From NCBI GenBank assembly GCA_002842255.1, contig PHCM01000031.1, forward strand, positions 1 through 11,389: 11,389 nucleotides of DNA, written 5' to 3'. Positions 1-5,655 of the stretch are shown here, piece after piece. The stretch's first letter is position 1. Each line of letters opens with the position of its first letter. The translations under genes and the position numbers were made by a program. The notes beneath the pieces were generated by a model, which was not told where the DNA came from, searched no databases, and saw nothing but the letters and a program-made list of their open reading frames with translations. This DNA is from Betaproteobacteria bacterium HGW-Betaproteobacteria-2 (lineage in GTDB: Bacteria; Pseudomonadota; Gammaproteobacteria; Burkholderiales; Methylophilaceae).

Positions 1-474
1 CGCACTCTCCGGCACATCGGTCAGCTCCGCCTTGTCGCCGCTGCTGCTGTTCTCGGCAAAGGCGCGAATCTTCTGCACATAATTCGCATCCTCGCGCGAA
101 ACAAAGCGCCCCTCGTTCACCGCCCGTTCCAGATGAAAATGACACACATAATTGGCGCGTCCCTTCAGCATGCTCACTGTCACGGGCACTTTCAATGCAT
201 CACGCACTGCGGGTAAGTCTCGGTTAAAAAGCTGGTCTTGCAGGGTTTTGGTGCCGGTTGAAATAATCACCTTGCCACCAGAAAGCAGCGCCGGCACCAG
301 ATAGGCAAAGGTCTTGCCGGTGCCGGTGCCCGCTTCTGCCACCAGCTGGCCGCCCTGCTTGATCGCATCTGCGATGGCCTGCGCCATTTCCAGCTGTTGC
401 TGGCGTAAACGATAACCGGGAATGGTTTCAGCAAGTGGGCCTTGCGGGGAAAAAACGTGATTGAGATCGGACAT
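1..474 (-). CDS. yoaA: DinG/YoaA-type ATP-dependent DNA helicase, N-terminal part (runs off window)
   Basis: The 158 visible codons are the amino end of a superfamily 2, XPD/DinG-like helicase; the rest lies beyond the left edge. Residues about 50-58 carry the Walker A box AEAGTGTGKT, followed by the motif Ia-like stretch VIISTGTKTLQDQL. Further on, KGRANYVC supplies what is probably the first cysteine of the iron-sulfur cluster typical of this family. The opening residues (PLAETIPGYRLRQQQLEMA) match the start of E. coli YoaA as I remember it, and this supports the ATG at 472-474 as the true start. YoaA-type helicases act in the cytoplasm in DNA repair and replication-fork processing. No Shine-Dalgarno sequence is visible, and a TATAAT sits six bases before the start codon. 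DinG itself is the main alternative, but the compact N-terminus favours YoaA. Confidence 0.9.
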   Translation of the reverse strand, partial: MSDLNHVFSPQGPLAETIPGYRLRQQQLEMAQAIADAIKQGGQLVAEAGTGTGKTFAYLVPALLSGGKVIISTGTKTLQDQLFNRDLPAVRDALKVPVTVSMLKGRANYVCHFHLERAVNEGRFVSREDANYVQKIRAFAENSSSGDKAELTDVPESA

Positions 475-486
475 AGGCAGATTATA
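475..486 (-). promoter_or_regulatory. Candidate -10 box giving a leaderless yoaA transcript
   Basis: Read on the minus strand, a perfect TATAAT (481-486) is followed by six bases and then the yoaA ATG. Transcription from this box would start at or next to the start codon, so the message would have little or no leader. No good -35 hexamer is visible at 17 bases, which lowers confidence. No Shine-Dalgarno sequence competes with this reading. Confidence 0.4.
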
Positions 487-579
487 AAGGGTGAGACTGA
501 ATATGCTGAGCAAATGCCGGGGGAATCAAAAAAGAAATTGGCAAGCTGATAAAAATGCGAAGTTGGTGACGCTTTCCTG

Positions 580-609
580 TTGATTCTCAATGAGAACACG
601 GCCTATGAT
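580..609 (+). promoter_or_regulatory. Candidate sigma-70 promoter with embedded palindrome, reading toward the cassette genes
   Basis: TTGATT (580-585) and TATGAT (604-609) are 18 bases apart and resemble -35 and -10 hexamers (4/6 and 5/6 matches). The spacer contains a perfect 13-base palindrome, TTCTCA-A-TGAGAA (584-596), placed where a repressor would block RNA polymerase. The palindrome loosely resembles a Fur or similar dyad operator, but the match is too weak to name the regulator. The promoter points rightward to the first cassette start about 140 bases on, so it could drive the array. It could also serve as an operator for the divergent yoaA. Confidence 0.35.
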
Positions 610-682
610 TTGGCTATATTATGAATACCTATAAAAAGTGCGTTTTAAATGATGCGAAATGGATTAGTCGTGACCTGTTTCC

Positions 683-752
683 GACTTTGCTCTTTAAATT
701 TCACCGGGCCTGCGCGAAAAGCCGCGCAGGCCAGTGAATTCAGACGTTAGCC
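683..752 (+). mobile_element. attC-like recombination site with a decayed left core
   Basis: A 10-bp perfect stem (GGCCTGCGCG 707-716 with CGCGCAGGCC 723-732, six-base loop) is flanked by a second paired block. In that block AATTTCAC (697-704) pairs with GTGAATT (734-740), leaving one extrahelical base as attC sites do. The right core is GTTAGCC (746-752), close to GTTRRRY, and the next gene starts five bases later. The expected left inverse core is replaced by a poor match (GACTTTG, 683-689), so this site may be inactive or a remnant. A plain terminator is the alternative, but there is no T-run and the core lies exactly at a cassette start. Confidence 0.6.
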
Positions 753-756
753 ATCA

Positions 757-1419
757 ATGGAACCTGATTTGGAAACTTGGATAAGCATAGGAATCTCTCT
801 CTTAGCTCTTTCTATTTCTGGAGCTACAGCTTGGCTGACCCTATTTAAAAAAGGCAAGCTGTTAATGACACAGCCAACCAGCATTTTCTTCGGGCCTGAC
901 GGTGGTTTCTTTGAAAGTACGAGAAACAAGGTCTATTTACGTACATTACTGTATAGCAGTTCTAGAAAAGGTCAGGTAATAGAGAGTATGCACGTCACAC
1001 TTGAGCGTGGCGAAACCAAACAAAACTTTTCTATCTGGGTTCACGGTGGACAAAAAGGCGATCTATATAGAGGAAGTGGGCTATTTGTAACTCATGAAGG
1101 TGTAACCTTTAATCACCATTTCCTCCTACCACCGGATGGTTCCGATTTTAAATTTCTCGCGGGCAATTACACGCTTAAGGTGTTCGCTAAATTGGTTAGT
1201 GAACCAAAACCAACTCAATTATTTTCCATACCGTTGATAGTAACTGAATCACAGGCGGAAGAATTAAAACAAAAACAAGCTGGGTTATTTTTTGACTGGG
1301 GACCAGATCAAGGGAATTACTATTCCCATATCGATATAAAATCCGAGCCGGATTTCGATCAATTTATCGAATTAATGGCTAACAAAGAAATCCAGCCGAC
1401 GCAAAAAACGCGCGGCTGA
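757..1419 (+). CDS. Unrecognised membrane-anchored protein encoded by a gene cassette
   Basis: I do not recognise a family. The 220-residue protein begins with an acidic N-terminus and one hydrophobic segment (about residues 8-30), followed at once by KKGK. By the positive-inside rule the remainder should be cytoplasmic. The rest (about 40-200) is rich in aromatic and alternating hydrophobic residues and looks like a beta-rich soluble domain. It starts ten bases after the cassette boundary with no Shine-Dalgarno sequence. The last 13 residues, ANKEIQPTQKTRG, lie inside the 57-bp attC, with the stop codon in the right half of the hairpin. Such attC-encoded tails are known from cassette proteins. 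The gene is more AT-rich by eye than its chromosomal neighbours, which fits foreign origin. Confidence 0.85.
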   Translation: MEPDLETWISIGISLLALSISGATAWLTLFKKGKLLMTQPTSIFFGPDGGFFESTRNKVYLRTLLYSSSRKGQVIESMHVTLERGETKQNFSIWVHGGQKGDLYRGSGLFVTHEGVTFNHHFLLPPDGSDFKFLAGNYTLKVFAKLVSEPKPTQLFSIPLIVTESQAEELKQKQAGLFFDWGPDQGNYYSHIDIKSEPDFDQFIELMANKEIQPTQKTRG

Positions 1420-1433
1420 TTTTGGCGTTATGC
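1377..1433 (+). mobile_element. attC recombination site, 57 bp
   Basis: The inverse core GGCTAAC (1377-1383) and the core GTTATGC (1427-1433) bound a 57-bp imperfect palindrome, the size of the shortest standard attC sites. AAATCCAGCCG (1388-1398) pairs with CGGCTGATTT (1413-1422), leaving one extra C as an extrahelical base. CGC (1400-1402) and GCG (1410-1412) close the apical loop. The inverse core is the exact reverse complement of the GTTAGCC at 746-752, which begins the same cassette; this relation is expected when a cassette is excised as a circle. The cassette gene's stop codon lies inside the site. Confidence 0.85.
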
Positions 1434-1440
1434 GCCCCAT

Positions 1441-1516
1441 CACTAATGGGGAAAAATGAATGGAGTCAAACTCGATTGATTCATTAAAAGCGCGCCCCTT
1501 ATCTCAACCATTAGTC
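1441..1516 (+). mobile_element. Degenerate attC-like hairpin upstream of the CSD-DUF1294 gene
   Basis: ACTAATGG (1442-1449) pairs perfectly with CCATTAGT (1508-1515). Inside lie AATGAAT/ATTCATT (1455-1461 and 1479-1485) and GAGT/ACTC (1463-1466 and 1470-1473). The right core is ATTAGTC rather than GTTRRRY, so the cleavage triplet is altered and the left arm is altered to match. The right arm (1487-1519) recurs at 2234-2266 with 27 of 33 bases identical. A competing small hairpin, CCCCAT-CACTA-ATGGGG (1435-1451), overlaps its left edge. Together with the preceding core this would be a geneless mini-cassette. Confidence 0.45.
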
Positions 1517-1530
1517 TTTGTAAGTTCGAT

Positions 1531-2142
1531 ATGCGATTTCAAGGAAAAATAAGCAACTGGAAAGATGACCAAGGTTTTGGATTCATCACCCCGAACGGTG
1601 GCGGGAAACAAGTATTCGTTCATATCAGGTCATTTTCAAACCGACAACGAAGGCCAGTCGGTAACGAAATCGTAACCTACGAACTCAAGACCGATGCTAA
1701 GGGTCGCTCACATGCTGAGAGCGTCGCATTCGTCGATGAGCGGATGCCTTCGGCCACTTCATCAAAGCATAGCAATATCCTTCCCATTTTGACTTTTCCC
1801 TTCCTCGTCTTCGTTGCAGGGTCGGTGTTTGCAGGCAAGTTGCCGTTTGCTGTCCTTGGGCTCTATCTTGTTGCCAGCACCATTGCCTTTGGCGCTTACG
1901 CACTCGACAAATCAGCCGCAAGAAATAATCAGTGGCGCACCCAGGAGAGTACTTTGCATCTCTTCGCCTTGGCCGGAGGTTGGCCGGGGGCTTTAGCCGC
2001 ACAAAGGATACTTCGCCACAAATCCAGAAAACAGTCTTTTCAAGTCGTTTTCTGGATCACAGTTATCCTTAATTGCGGCGCTCTCGGCTGGCTATTCACG
2101 CCTTCCGGCACTGAAGCTCTTCATTCCATTCTTGGTGCGTGA
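1531..2142 (+). CDS. Cold-shock-domain / DUF1294 membrane protein
   Basis: The 203-residue protein has two parts. Residues 1-68 form a cold-shock (OB-fold) domain with RNP1-like DQGFGFI (13-19) and RNP2-like VFVHI (28-32), expected to bind single-stranded RNA or DNA. Residues about 83-195 form a DUF1294 membrane domain with three or four hydrophobic segments. It carries the family signatures YALDKSAA (123-130) and the LHLFALAGGWPGALAAQ block (142-158), followed by the basic RHKSRKQSF. CSD-DUF1294 fusions are a recurring bacterial family; their biochemical role is not established to my knowledge. The gene lies between two attC-like hairpins, starts without a clear Shine-Dalgarno sequence and is probably cassette-borne. 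Identification of the two domains is firm. Confidence 0.92.
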   Translation: MRFQGKISNWKDDQGFGFITPNGGGKQVFVHIRSFSNRQRRPVGNEIVTYELKTDAKGRSHAESVAFVDERMPSATSSKHSNILPILTFPFLVFVAGSVFAGKLPFAVLGLYLVASTIAFGAYALDKSAARNNQWRTQESTLHLFALAGGWPGALAAQRILRHKSRKQSFQVVFWITVILNCGALGWLFTPSGTEALHSILGA

Positions 2143-2146
2143 TGAG

Positions 2147-2263
2147 AGCTAAGCCCTCCATCACACAGGGCGCGCCAAGACCGCGAGAATATTCCTCGAC
2201 ATCATTGATGCCAAAGTGCCTAATACTGTCGTGAAAGCGCGTCCCTTATGTCATCCGTTAATC
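2147..2263 (+). mobile_element. Long degenerate attC-like site
   Basis: AGGGCGCGC (2167-2175) pairs with GCGCGTCCCT (2237-2246), leaving one extrahelical T. Beyond it the flanks (ATCACACA with TATGTCAT) pair partly. The right core is GTTAATC (2257-2263) and a weak left core AGCTAAG sits at 2147-2153, giving about 117 bp, within the known range for attC sites. The right arm 2234-2266 is the second copy of the 33-bp repeat. The site begins five bases after the CSD-DUF1294 stop codon and ends 24 bases before the next gene, as expected between cassettes. Core decay makes activity doubtful. Confidence 0.5.
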
Positions 2264-2287
2264 CTTACCGCATAGCTTAGTCACTGA

Positions 2288-3145
2288 ATGACCATCACAT
2301 CGAAAAACATACCGCGCATTCCCGTTGCGCCAAATTCCATTCAAAAGGGAACCCCTCTAAAAGACCTGCTTGGTTCAGAAGCGGTTGATTGCCTGGCACA
2401 TAATATTTTGCTCGTGTATCCGCAGTTCGAGGAACAGCCATTTCGCAGAGCTGCGCTATCCAACCTGGAGCCGCTTGGGATCATGGAGCGCGGGCAGCAT
2501 TTCGCAAGGGCGCTTCGTCCATGCTTGCCTGACAAATACGAAGATGCGATTGAAATACTCCTGGCTTCCTTGACGCCGCCGCAAACTGAAACAGAGGGGC
2601 TGGGGCTGGCAGTTTTTTTCTACCATACGCATAACTGCTTTGTTTCTGAGTATGGCCTGGATCCAGATAACAACGGTGGAGAAGACCCGTTTGAAATCTC
2701 CATGAAAGCGCAGTACGAACTCACCAAGCGGTTCACTGCCGAGTTTTCCATACGGCCTTTTCTGATTCATCAACAAGAGCGTACCCTGTCGCGGCTGCTC
2801 GAATGGGTATCCGATCCGGACCCTCATGTCCGGCGGCTTTGCTCGGAAGGCACACGCCCACGCTTGCCCTGGGCGGCACGGATTCCGGCATTCATCTCGA
2901 ATCCGGAACCTGTGTTGCCAATTCTCGATGCCCTGAAAAACGATGAAAATCTTTATGTGCGCCGCAGCGTTGCAAACCATCTTGGCGATATTGCAAAAGA
3001 CCACCACGAGATGGTGTTTGGAATTTGTGAGCGTTGGCTCAAAGGAGCTTCAAGCGAGGTGAAATGGCTTATTCGCCATGCACTCCGGCACCCTGCCAAA
3101 AAAGAAAACAAGACCGCACTCCAGCTCAGAGCCGCAGCGAAATAA
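2288..3145 (+). CDS. AlkC-like DNA alkylation repair protein (HEAT-like repeats)
   Basis: This 285-residue protein matches the AlkC/AlkD superfamily of DNA glycosylases, which remove N3- and N7-alkylated bases using a superhelix of HEAT-like repeats. Diagnostic stretches are YELTKRFTAEFSIRPFL (143-159), SEGTRPRLPW (186-195) and YVRRSVANHLGDIAKDHHE (223-241), all typical of the COG4335 (AlkC) group. The protein ends soon after the repeats, so the extra C-terminal immunoglobulin-like domain of some AlkC members is absent; it would belong to a short subtype. It is cytoplasmic, without signal or membrane segments. It directly follows an attC-like core and has no visible Shine-Dalgarno sequence, so it may be the last gene of the cassette cluster, although no attC follows it. 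I am sure of the superfamily and fairly sure of the AlkC branch. Confidence 0.88.
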   Translation: MTITSKNIPRIPVAPNSIQKGTPLKDLLGSEAVDCLAHNILLVYPQFEEQPFRRAALSNLEPLGIMERGQHFARALRPCLPDKYEDAIEILLASLTPPQTETEGLGLAVFFYHTHNCFVSEYGLDPDNNGGEDPFEISMKAQYELTKRFTAEFSIRPFLIHQQERTLSRLLEWVSDPDPHVRRLCSEGTRPRLPWAARIPAFISNPEPVLPILDALKNDENLYVRRSVANHLGDIAKDHHEMVFGICERWLKGASSEVKWLIRHALRHPAKKENKTALQLRAAAK

Positions 3146-3306
3146 GATCAAGTGAACCCGAGCTGTTTGGACCCTTTATTTTCGCCGCCAGGATATAACC
3201 CGCTCCAGCAGAACTGTTCAGAAAAACTCAGTCCTTTACTTTTACGTTGAGGGGCATAAGCTGCTATTTCTACAATTCGCCATACAACGGCAAAAGGAGA
3301 CGCAAA

Positions 3307-3453
3307 ATGCTTGAGACCATTGCAATCATCCTGGTTATCCTCTGGCTTCTGGGTTTTGTCAGCTCGTACACCATGGGCGGATTAATCCATATTCTCCTGG
3401 TCATCGCGGTCGTGGTGATACTGATTCGTGTCATCCAGGGACGACGCTTATAA
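3307..3453 (+). CDS. lmo0937-like small membrane protein
   Basis: This 48-residue protein consists of two hydrophobic segments (about 3-19 and 26-42) joined by SSYTMGG and ending in the basic tail RVIQGRRL. It matches the widespread lmo0937-type small membrane protein family almost throughout; the role of that family is unknown. I chose the ATG at 3307 because AAAGGAGA lies 6-7 bases upstream and the family begins MLxTIA. An in-frame upstream ATG at 3247 would add 20 residues unlike the family and has no ribosome binding site. Confidence 0.88.
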   Translation: MLETIAIILVILWLLGFVSSYTMGGLIHILLVIAVVVILIRVIQGRRL

Positions 3454-3512
3454 CGATGCCGGTGTAGTTCTATTCAAGGGCCACCGGGCAGAGAGGTCAT
3501 GTAGTTGGCGGT

Positions 3513-3551
3513 CCTCGAACTGATAGTCAATCCCGACTGCGCCGTTCGAGG
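3513..3551 (+). other. Intergenic stem-loop
   Basis: CCTCGAAC (3513-3520) and GTTCGAGG (3544-3551) are perfect 8-bp inverted repeats. Inside them AGTC (3525-3528) and GACT (3535-3538) can extend a second stem. The structure lies between two small membrane-protein genes. There is no T-run directly after it, so it is not a textbook terminator. It may be an mRNA-stabilising structure, a small RNA element or a protein-binding dyad. Confidence 0.4.
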
Positions 3552-3586
3552 CGGCAAAGAGTTTCCTTTGAACTGGAGAAAACGGA

Positions 3587-3808
3587 ATGAATGCACTCAA
3601 GATTGTGGCAATCGTGCTAATCGTGGCTGGCACACTGGGATTGGTATATGGCAGTTTTAGTTACACGAAAGAGACCCATCAGGCCAAGATAGGACCGATT
3701 GAGCTATCTGTAAAAGACAAAGAGACCGTCAACGTTCCCGTTTGGGCTGGTGTGGGCGCAATTGTAATAGGCGGTGCGCTCTTGCTTCTTGGCGGCAAAA
3801 AACCCTGA
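3587..3808 (+). CDS. Small two-helix membrane protein of unknown function
   Basis: The 73-residue protein has a first hydrophobic segment at about 4-23, a polar stretch (YTKETHQAKIGPIELSVKDK, about 26-45) and a second hydrophobic segment at about 51-70 with a glycine-rich GGALLLLGG end and a basic tail. It resembles short membrane proteins annotated as hypothetical in many proteobacteria, but I cannot name a family with certainty. A GGAG lies eight bases before the ATG. A hairpin-like CACCTT/AAGGTG (3815-3834) follows but lacks a T-run. The lysine-rich C-terminus and positive-inside rule suggest that both ends are cytoplasmic with the middle loop outside. Confidence 0.8.
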   Translation: MNALKIVAIVLIVAGTLGLVYGSFSYTKETHQAKIGPIELSVKDKETVNVPVWAGVGAIVIGGALLLLGGKKP

Positions 3809-3934
3809 TCGTTGCACCTTTTGCCAACAAGGTGATTCAGCAACAGCTCAATCGCAACGCACCTTCGCATAAGCTGCGCACTAGCGTCAGAAAACCTCTC
3901 AGACCAGGAAAGCCATGAATACATGAGGGAAATT

Positions 3935-4741
3935 ATGTACAGCCAAAGCAGCTTTTTGATTGTGTTAGGCCTCTTTATTTTCATGTTGCTAGCCATGGAA
4001 ATTGGCTTTCGAAACGGCCGCCGCAAACAGGCGAGCGCGGCTGAAGCGATCACACAAGCCAATGCCGTTCTGGTGTCGATGCTGGGGTTGCTGGCGCTAT
4101 TGCTGGCTTTCACATTTTCCGCCGCGTTACAGCGCTACGAGAACCGTAGCCAGACGGTCGTGGCAGAATCCAACGCGATCGGCACCACCTATCTCAGGGC
4201 GCGACTGCTACCCGGAGAAATGCAGGATGAAGTGCAGGAACTGCTCCGCCAATACCTGGATGTTCGCATTCAGGAGGGCCGCGTCGATGCCACGGAACCG
4301 GCATTGCACGAGTCACTGATGCAGCAGGCGAAACTGATGGAAGCACAGTTGTGGAGCCATGCCACGAAGGCAGCAGAACTGGATAAGAGCGTCGTCACCA
4401 GCGGGCTCTTCATCCAGACCCTGAATGAACTCATCGACACTTCCGCCACCAGGGATGCGGCATTGAACCGGCAGGTGCCGGAAATCGTGCTGTTCCTGAT
4501 GTTCGCGACGATTGTGCTGACAACGGCCACGCTCGGCTACGCATCGGGGATTGCCGGGCATCGGGTCACCCTCGCAGCATTCGCTCTCATGATACTCATC
4601 GCTCTGGTCGTTTACCTTATTATCGATCTGGACAGACCTCGACGCGGTGTTATCCAGGTGAGCCATGAAAGCATGCTGAGCCTTCAGCAGACCATTGAAT
4701 CCGCCCAAGGACTCTCCGCCCAAACAGGCACTATGCGATAA
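3935..4741 (+). CDS. DUF4239 (bestrophin-like) membrane protein
   Basis: The 268-residue protein has the DUF4239 layout. Two N-terminal membrane segments (about 6-23 and 45-65) are followed by a long, mostly helical soluble region (about 66-180) and two C-terminal membrane segments (about 182-205 and 211-230). The protein then continues with the family hallmark DLDRPRRG (231-238). Members are annotated as bestrophin-like, but ion transport has not been shown for this protein. The ATG at 3935 is preferred because GAGGGA lies four bases upstream; an in-frame ATG at 3923 would add four residues. The gene is not tightly linked to its neighbours. Confidence 0.88.
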   Translation: MYSQSSFLIVLGLFIFMLLAMEIGFRNGRRKQASAAEAITQANAVLVSMLGLLALLLAFTFSAALQRYENRSQTVVAESNAIGTTYLRARLLPGEMQDEVQELLRQYLDVRIQEGRVDATEPALHESLMQQAKLMEAQLWSHATKAAELDKSVVTSGLFIQTLNELIDTSATRDAALNRQVPEIVLFLMFATIVLTTATLGYASGIAGHRVTLAAFALMILIALVVYLIIDLDRPRRGVIQVSHESMLSLQQTIESAQGLSAQTGTMR

Positions 4742-4757
4742 GGCGATACAACACCTG

Positions 4758-4767
4758 TTACTAGTAA
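4758..4767. promoter_or_regulatory. Perfect 10-bp palindrome upstream of the VOC gene
   Basis: TTACTAGTAA lies 29 bases before the VOC gene's start. It shares the ACTAGTAA core with the operator-like site at 5879-5896 but not its outer arms, so it is at best a weak or different operator. A chance palindrome is possible at this length. Confidence 0.25.
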
Positions 4768-4796
4768 ACTGTGCGTAAAAGAGAAGAATCCGAATA

Positions 4797-5213
4797 ATGA
4801 AACCAAGAATCAGCATGATTACGCTCGGCGTTCACGATCTGGGTGCCGCAATCAGGTTCTACGAACATGGCCTGGGGTTCCCCCGTATGGAATCGCCTCC
4901 CGAAGTGGCATTCTTCACCCTCAGCGGAACGTGGCTTGGCTTGTATGGCCGCGAGGCACTGGCCGAAGACGCAACGGTATCTCCCGAAGGCAGCGGGTTC
5001 GAATCGTTCACGCTCGCCCACAATGTAAGCTCGGAGCAAGAGGTTGATGAAGTAGTGGCCCAAGCTGTCAGTGCAGGCGCGACCCTGGTCAAAAAGCCCC
5101 AGAAGGTGTTTTGGGGAGGTTACAGCGCTTATTTCAAAGACCCTGACGGTCATCTCTGGGAAGTAGCTCATAACCCATTGTTCTGGGTTGGGCCAGTAGA
5201 TGAAAGCGCATAA
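4797..5213 (+). CDS. VOC-family (glyoxalase/dioxygenase fold) protein
   Basis: The 138-residue protein has the paired beta-alpha-beta-beta-beta layout of the vicinal oxygen chelate superfamily. It opens with PRISMITLGVHDLGAAIRFY (3-22), typical of the first module. The second module ends with GGYSAYFKDPDGHLWEVAHN (107-126), where Glu122 is the likely metal ligand. Members include glyoxalases, fosfomycin-resistance enzymes and dioxygenases. This one resembles the glyoxalase/bleomycin-resistance-like group often found as single-domain proteins of unknown substrate. It is cytoplasmic and stands alone, with only a weak purine-rich stretch (AGAGAAG) upstream of its start. Confidence 0.92.
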   Translation: MKPRISMITLGVHDLGAAIRFYEHGLGFPRMESPPEVAFFTLSGTWLGLYGREALAEDATVSPEGSGFESFTLAHNVSSEQEVDEVVAQAVSAGATLVKKPQKVFWGGYSAYFKDPDGHLWEVAHNPLFWVGPVDESA

Positions 5214-5253
5214 CTTGTAACTGCATACTACTTAATTTGAACATCAGGTTTTT

Positions 5254-5655
5254 ATGTATACGATTGAATACCGGCACAACTTCCTGCTTGCAGCAGCTGA
5301 CGTAGCTGCAGTCTTCGATTCTTCAGGTATTCGCCGCCCCACTAGGGATCTCGCACGAATCGAGCGCATGTTTGCCAATGCAAACCTGACTTTCTCCGCT
5401 TGGCATAATGAAAAGCTGGTAGGCGTATGCCGGGCACTGACCGATTTCAGCTATTGCTGCTACTTGTCCGATCTTGCGGTGAACAAGGCCTATCAAAAGC
5501 ACGGCATTGGCCGCGAGCTTGTTGCCCGCGTCCAGGATGCGATTGGTGATGAGGTGGCACTTGTCTTATTGTCTGCTCCGGAAGCAATGGAGTATTACCC
5601 CAGGATTGGTTTCGAGAAAATTGAAAACGGGTTCACTATCAAGCGTGCCCGTTGA
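5254..5655 (+). CDS. GNAT-family N-acetyltransferase
   Basis: The 133-residue protein fits a small GNAT acetyltransferase, which transfers acetyl from acetyl-CoA to an amine. The central strand YLSDLAVNKAYQ (70-81) leads into the acetyl-CoA binding loop QKHGIGRELV (81-90). The C-terminal PEAMEYYPRIGFEKI (109-123) is the usual motif containing the Tyr and Gly-Phe that end the fold. The substrate cannot be inferred. AGG lies five bases before the ATG. It follows the VOC gene by 40 bases and may be co-transcribed with it. Confidence 0.92.
   Translation: MYTIEYRHNFLLAAADVAAVFDSSGIRRPTRDLARIERMFANANLTFSAWHNEKLVGVCRALTDFSYCCYLSDLAVNKAYQKHGIGRELVARVQDAIGDEVALVLLSAPEAMEYYPRIGFEKIENGFTIKRAR

Larger units (their letters stand above)
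747..2257 (+). mobile_element. Integrase-less integron cassette cluster (CALIN-like)
   Basis: This stretch is delimited by attC-like right cores at 746-752, 1427-1433, 1510-1516 and 2257-2263. It reads as one complete cassette (TTAGCC start at 747 to the G at 1427), a geneless mini-cassette (1428-1510) and a cassette carrying a CSD-DUF1294 gene (1511-2257). The gene at 2288 may be a further cassette without a recognisable right-hand attC. All genes share one orientation, have very short leaders and lack Shine-Dalgarno sequences. No tyrosine-recombinase integrase or attI is visible, so this is either a cluster without integrase or the far end of a chromosomal integron. The 57-bp site is strong evidence; the outer sites are degenerate. 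Confidence 0.65.

Noticed and set aside
267..599. 110-codon minus-strand open frame
   Set aside because: It overlaps the yoaA coding region in another frame and has no family resemblance, while yoaA is clearly real.
2456..3007. 183-codon minus-strand open frame
   Set aside because: It lies wholly antisense to the AlkC-like gene, which has strong family motifs; the translation is cysteine- and arginine-rich without any recognisable domain.
3146..3306. Possible attC after the AlkC-like gene (ATAACC and TACGTTGAGG)
   Set aside because: The two core-like strings do not pair with each other's flanks and no attC-type stem forms between them.
3815..3834. CACCTT/AAGGTG hairpin after the small two-helix protein gene
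   Set aside because: A 6-bp stem with an eight-base loop and no T-run is too weak to call a terminator.
4313..5171. Two long minus-strand open frames across the DUF4239 and VOC genes
   Set aside because: Both are antisense shadows of well-supported genes and show no motifs.
4742..5253. VOC and GNAT genes as further integron cassettes
   Set aside because: Both families are common in cassettes, and GCATAAC-like text occurs near 5210, but no GTTRRRY core or attC hairpin is present around either gene.
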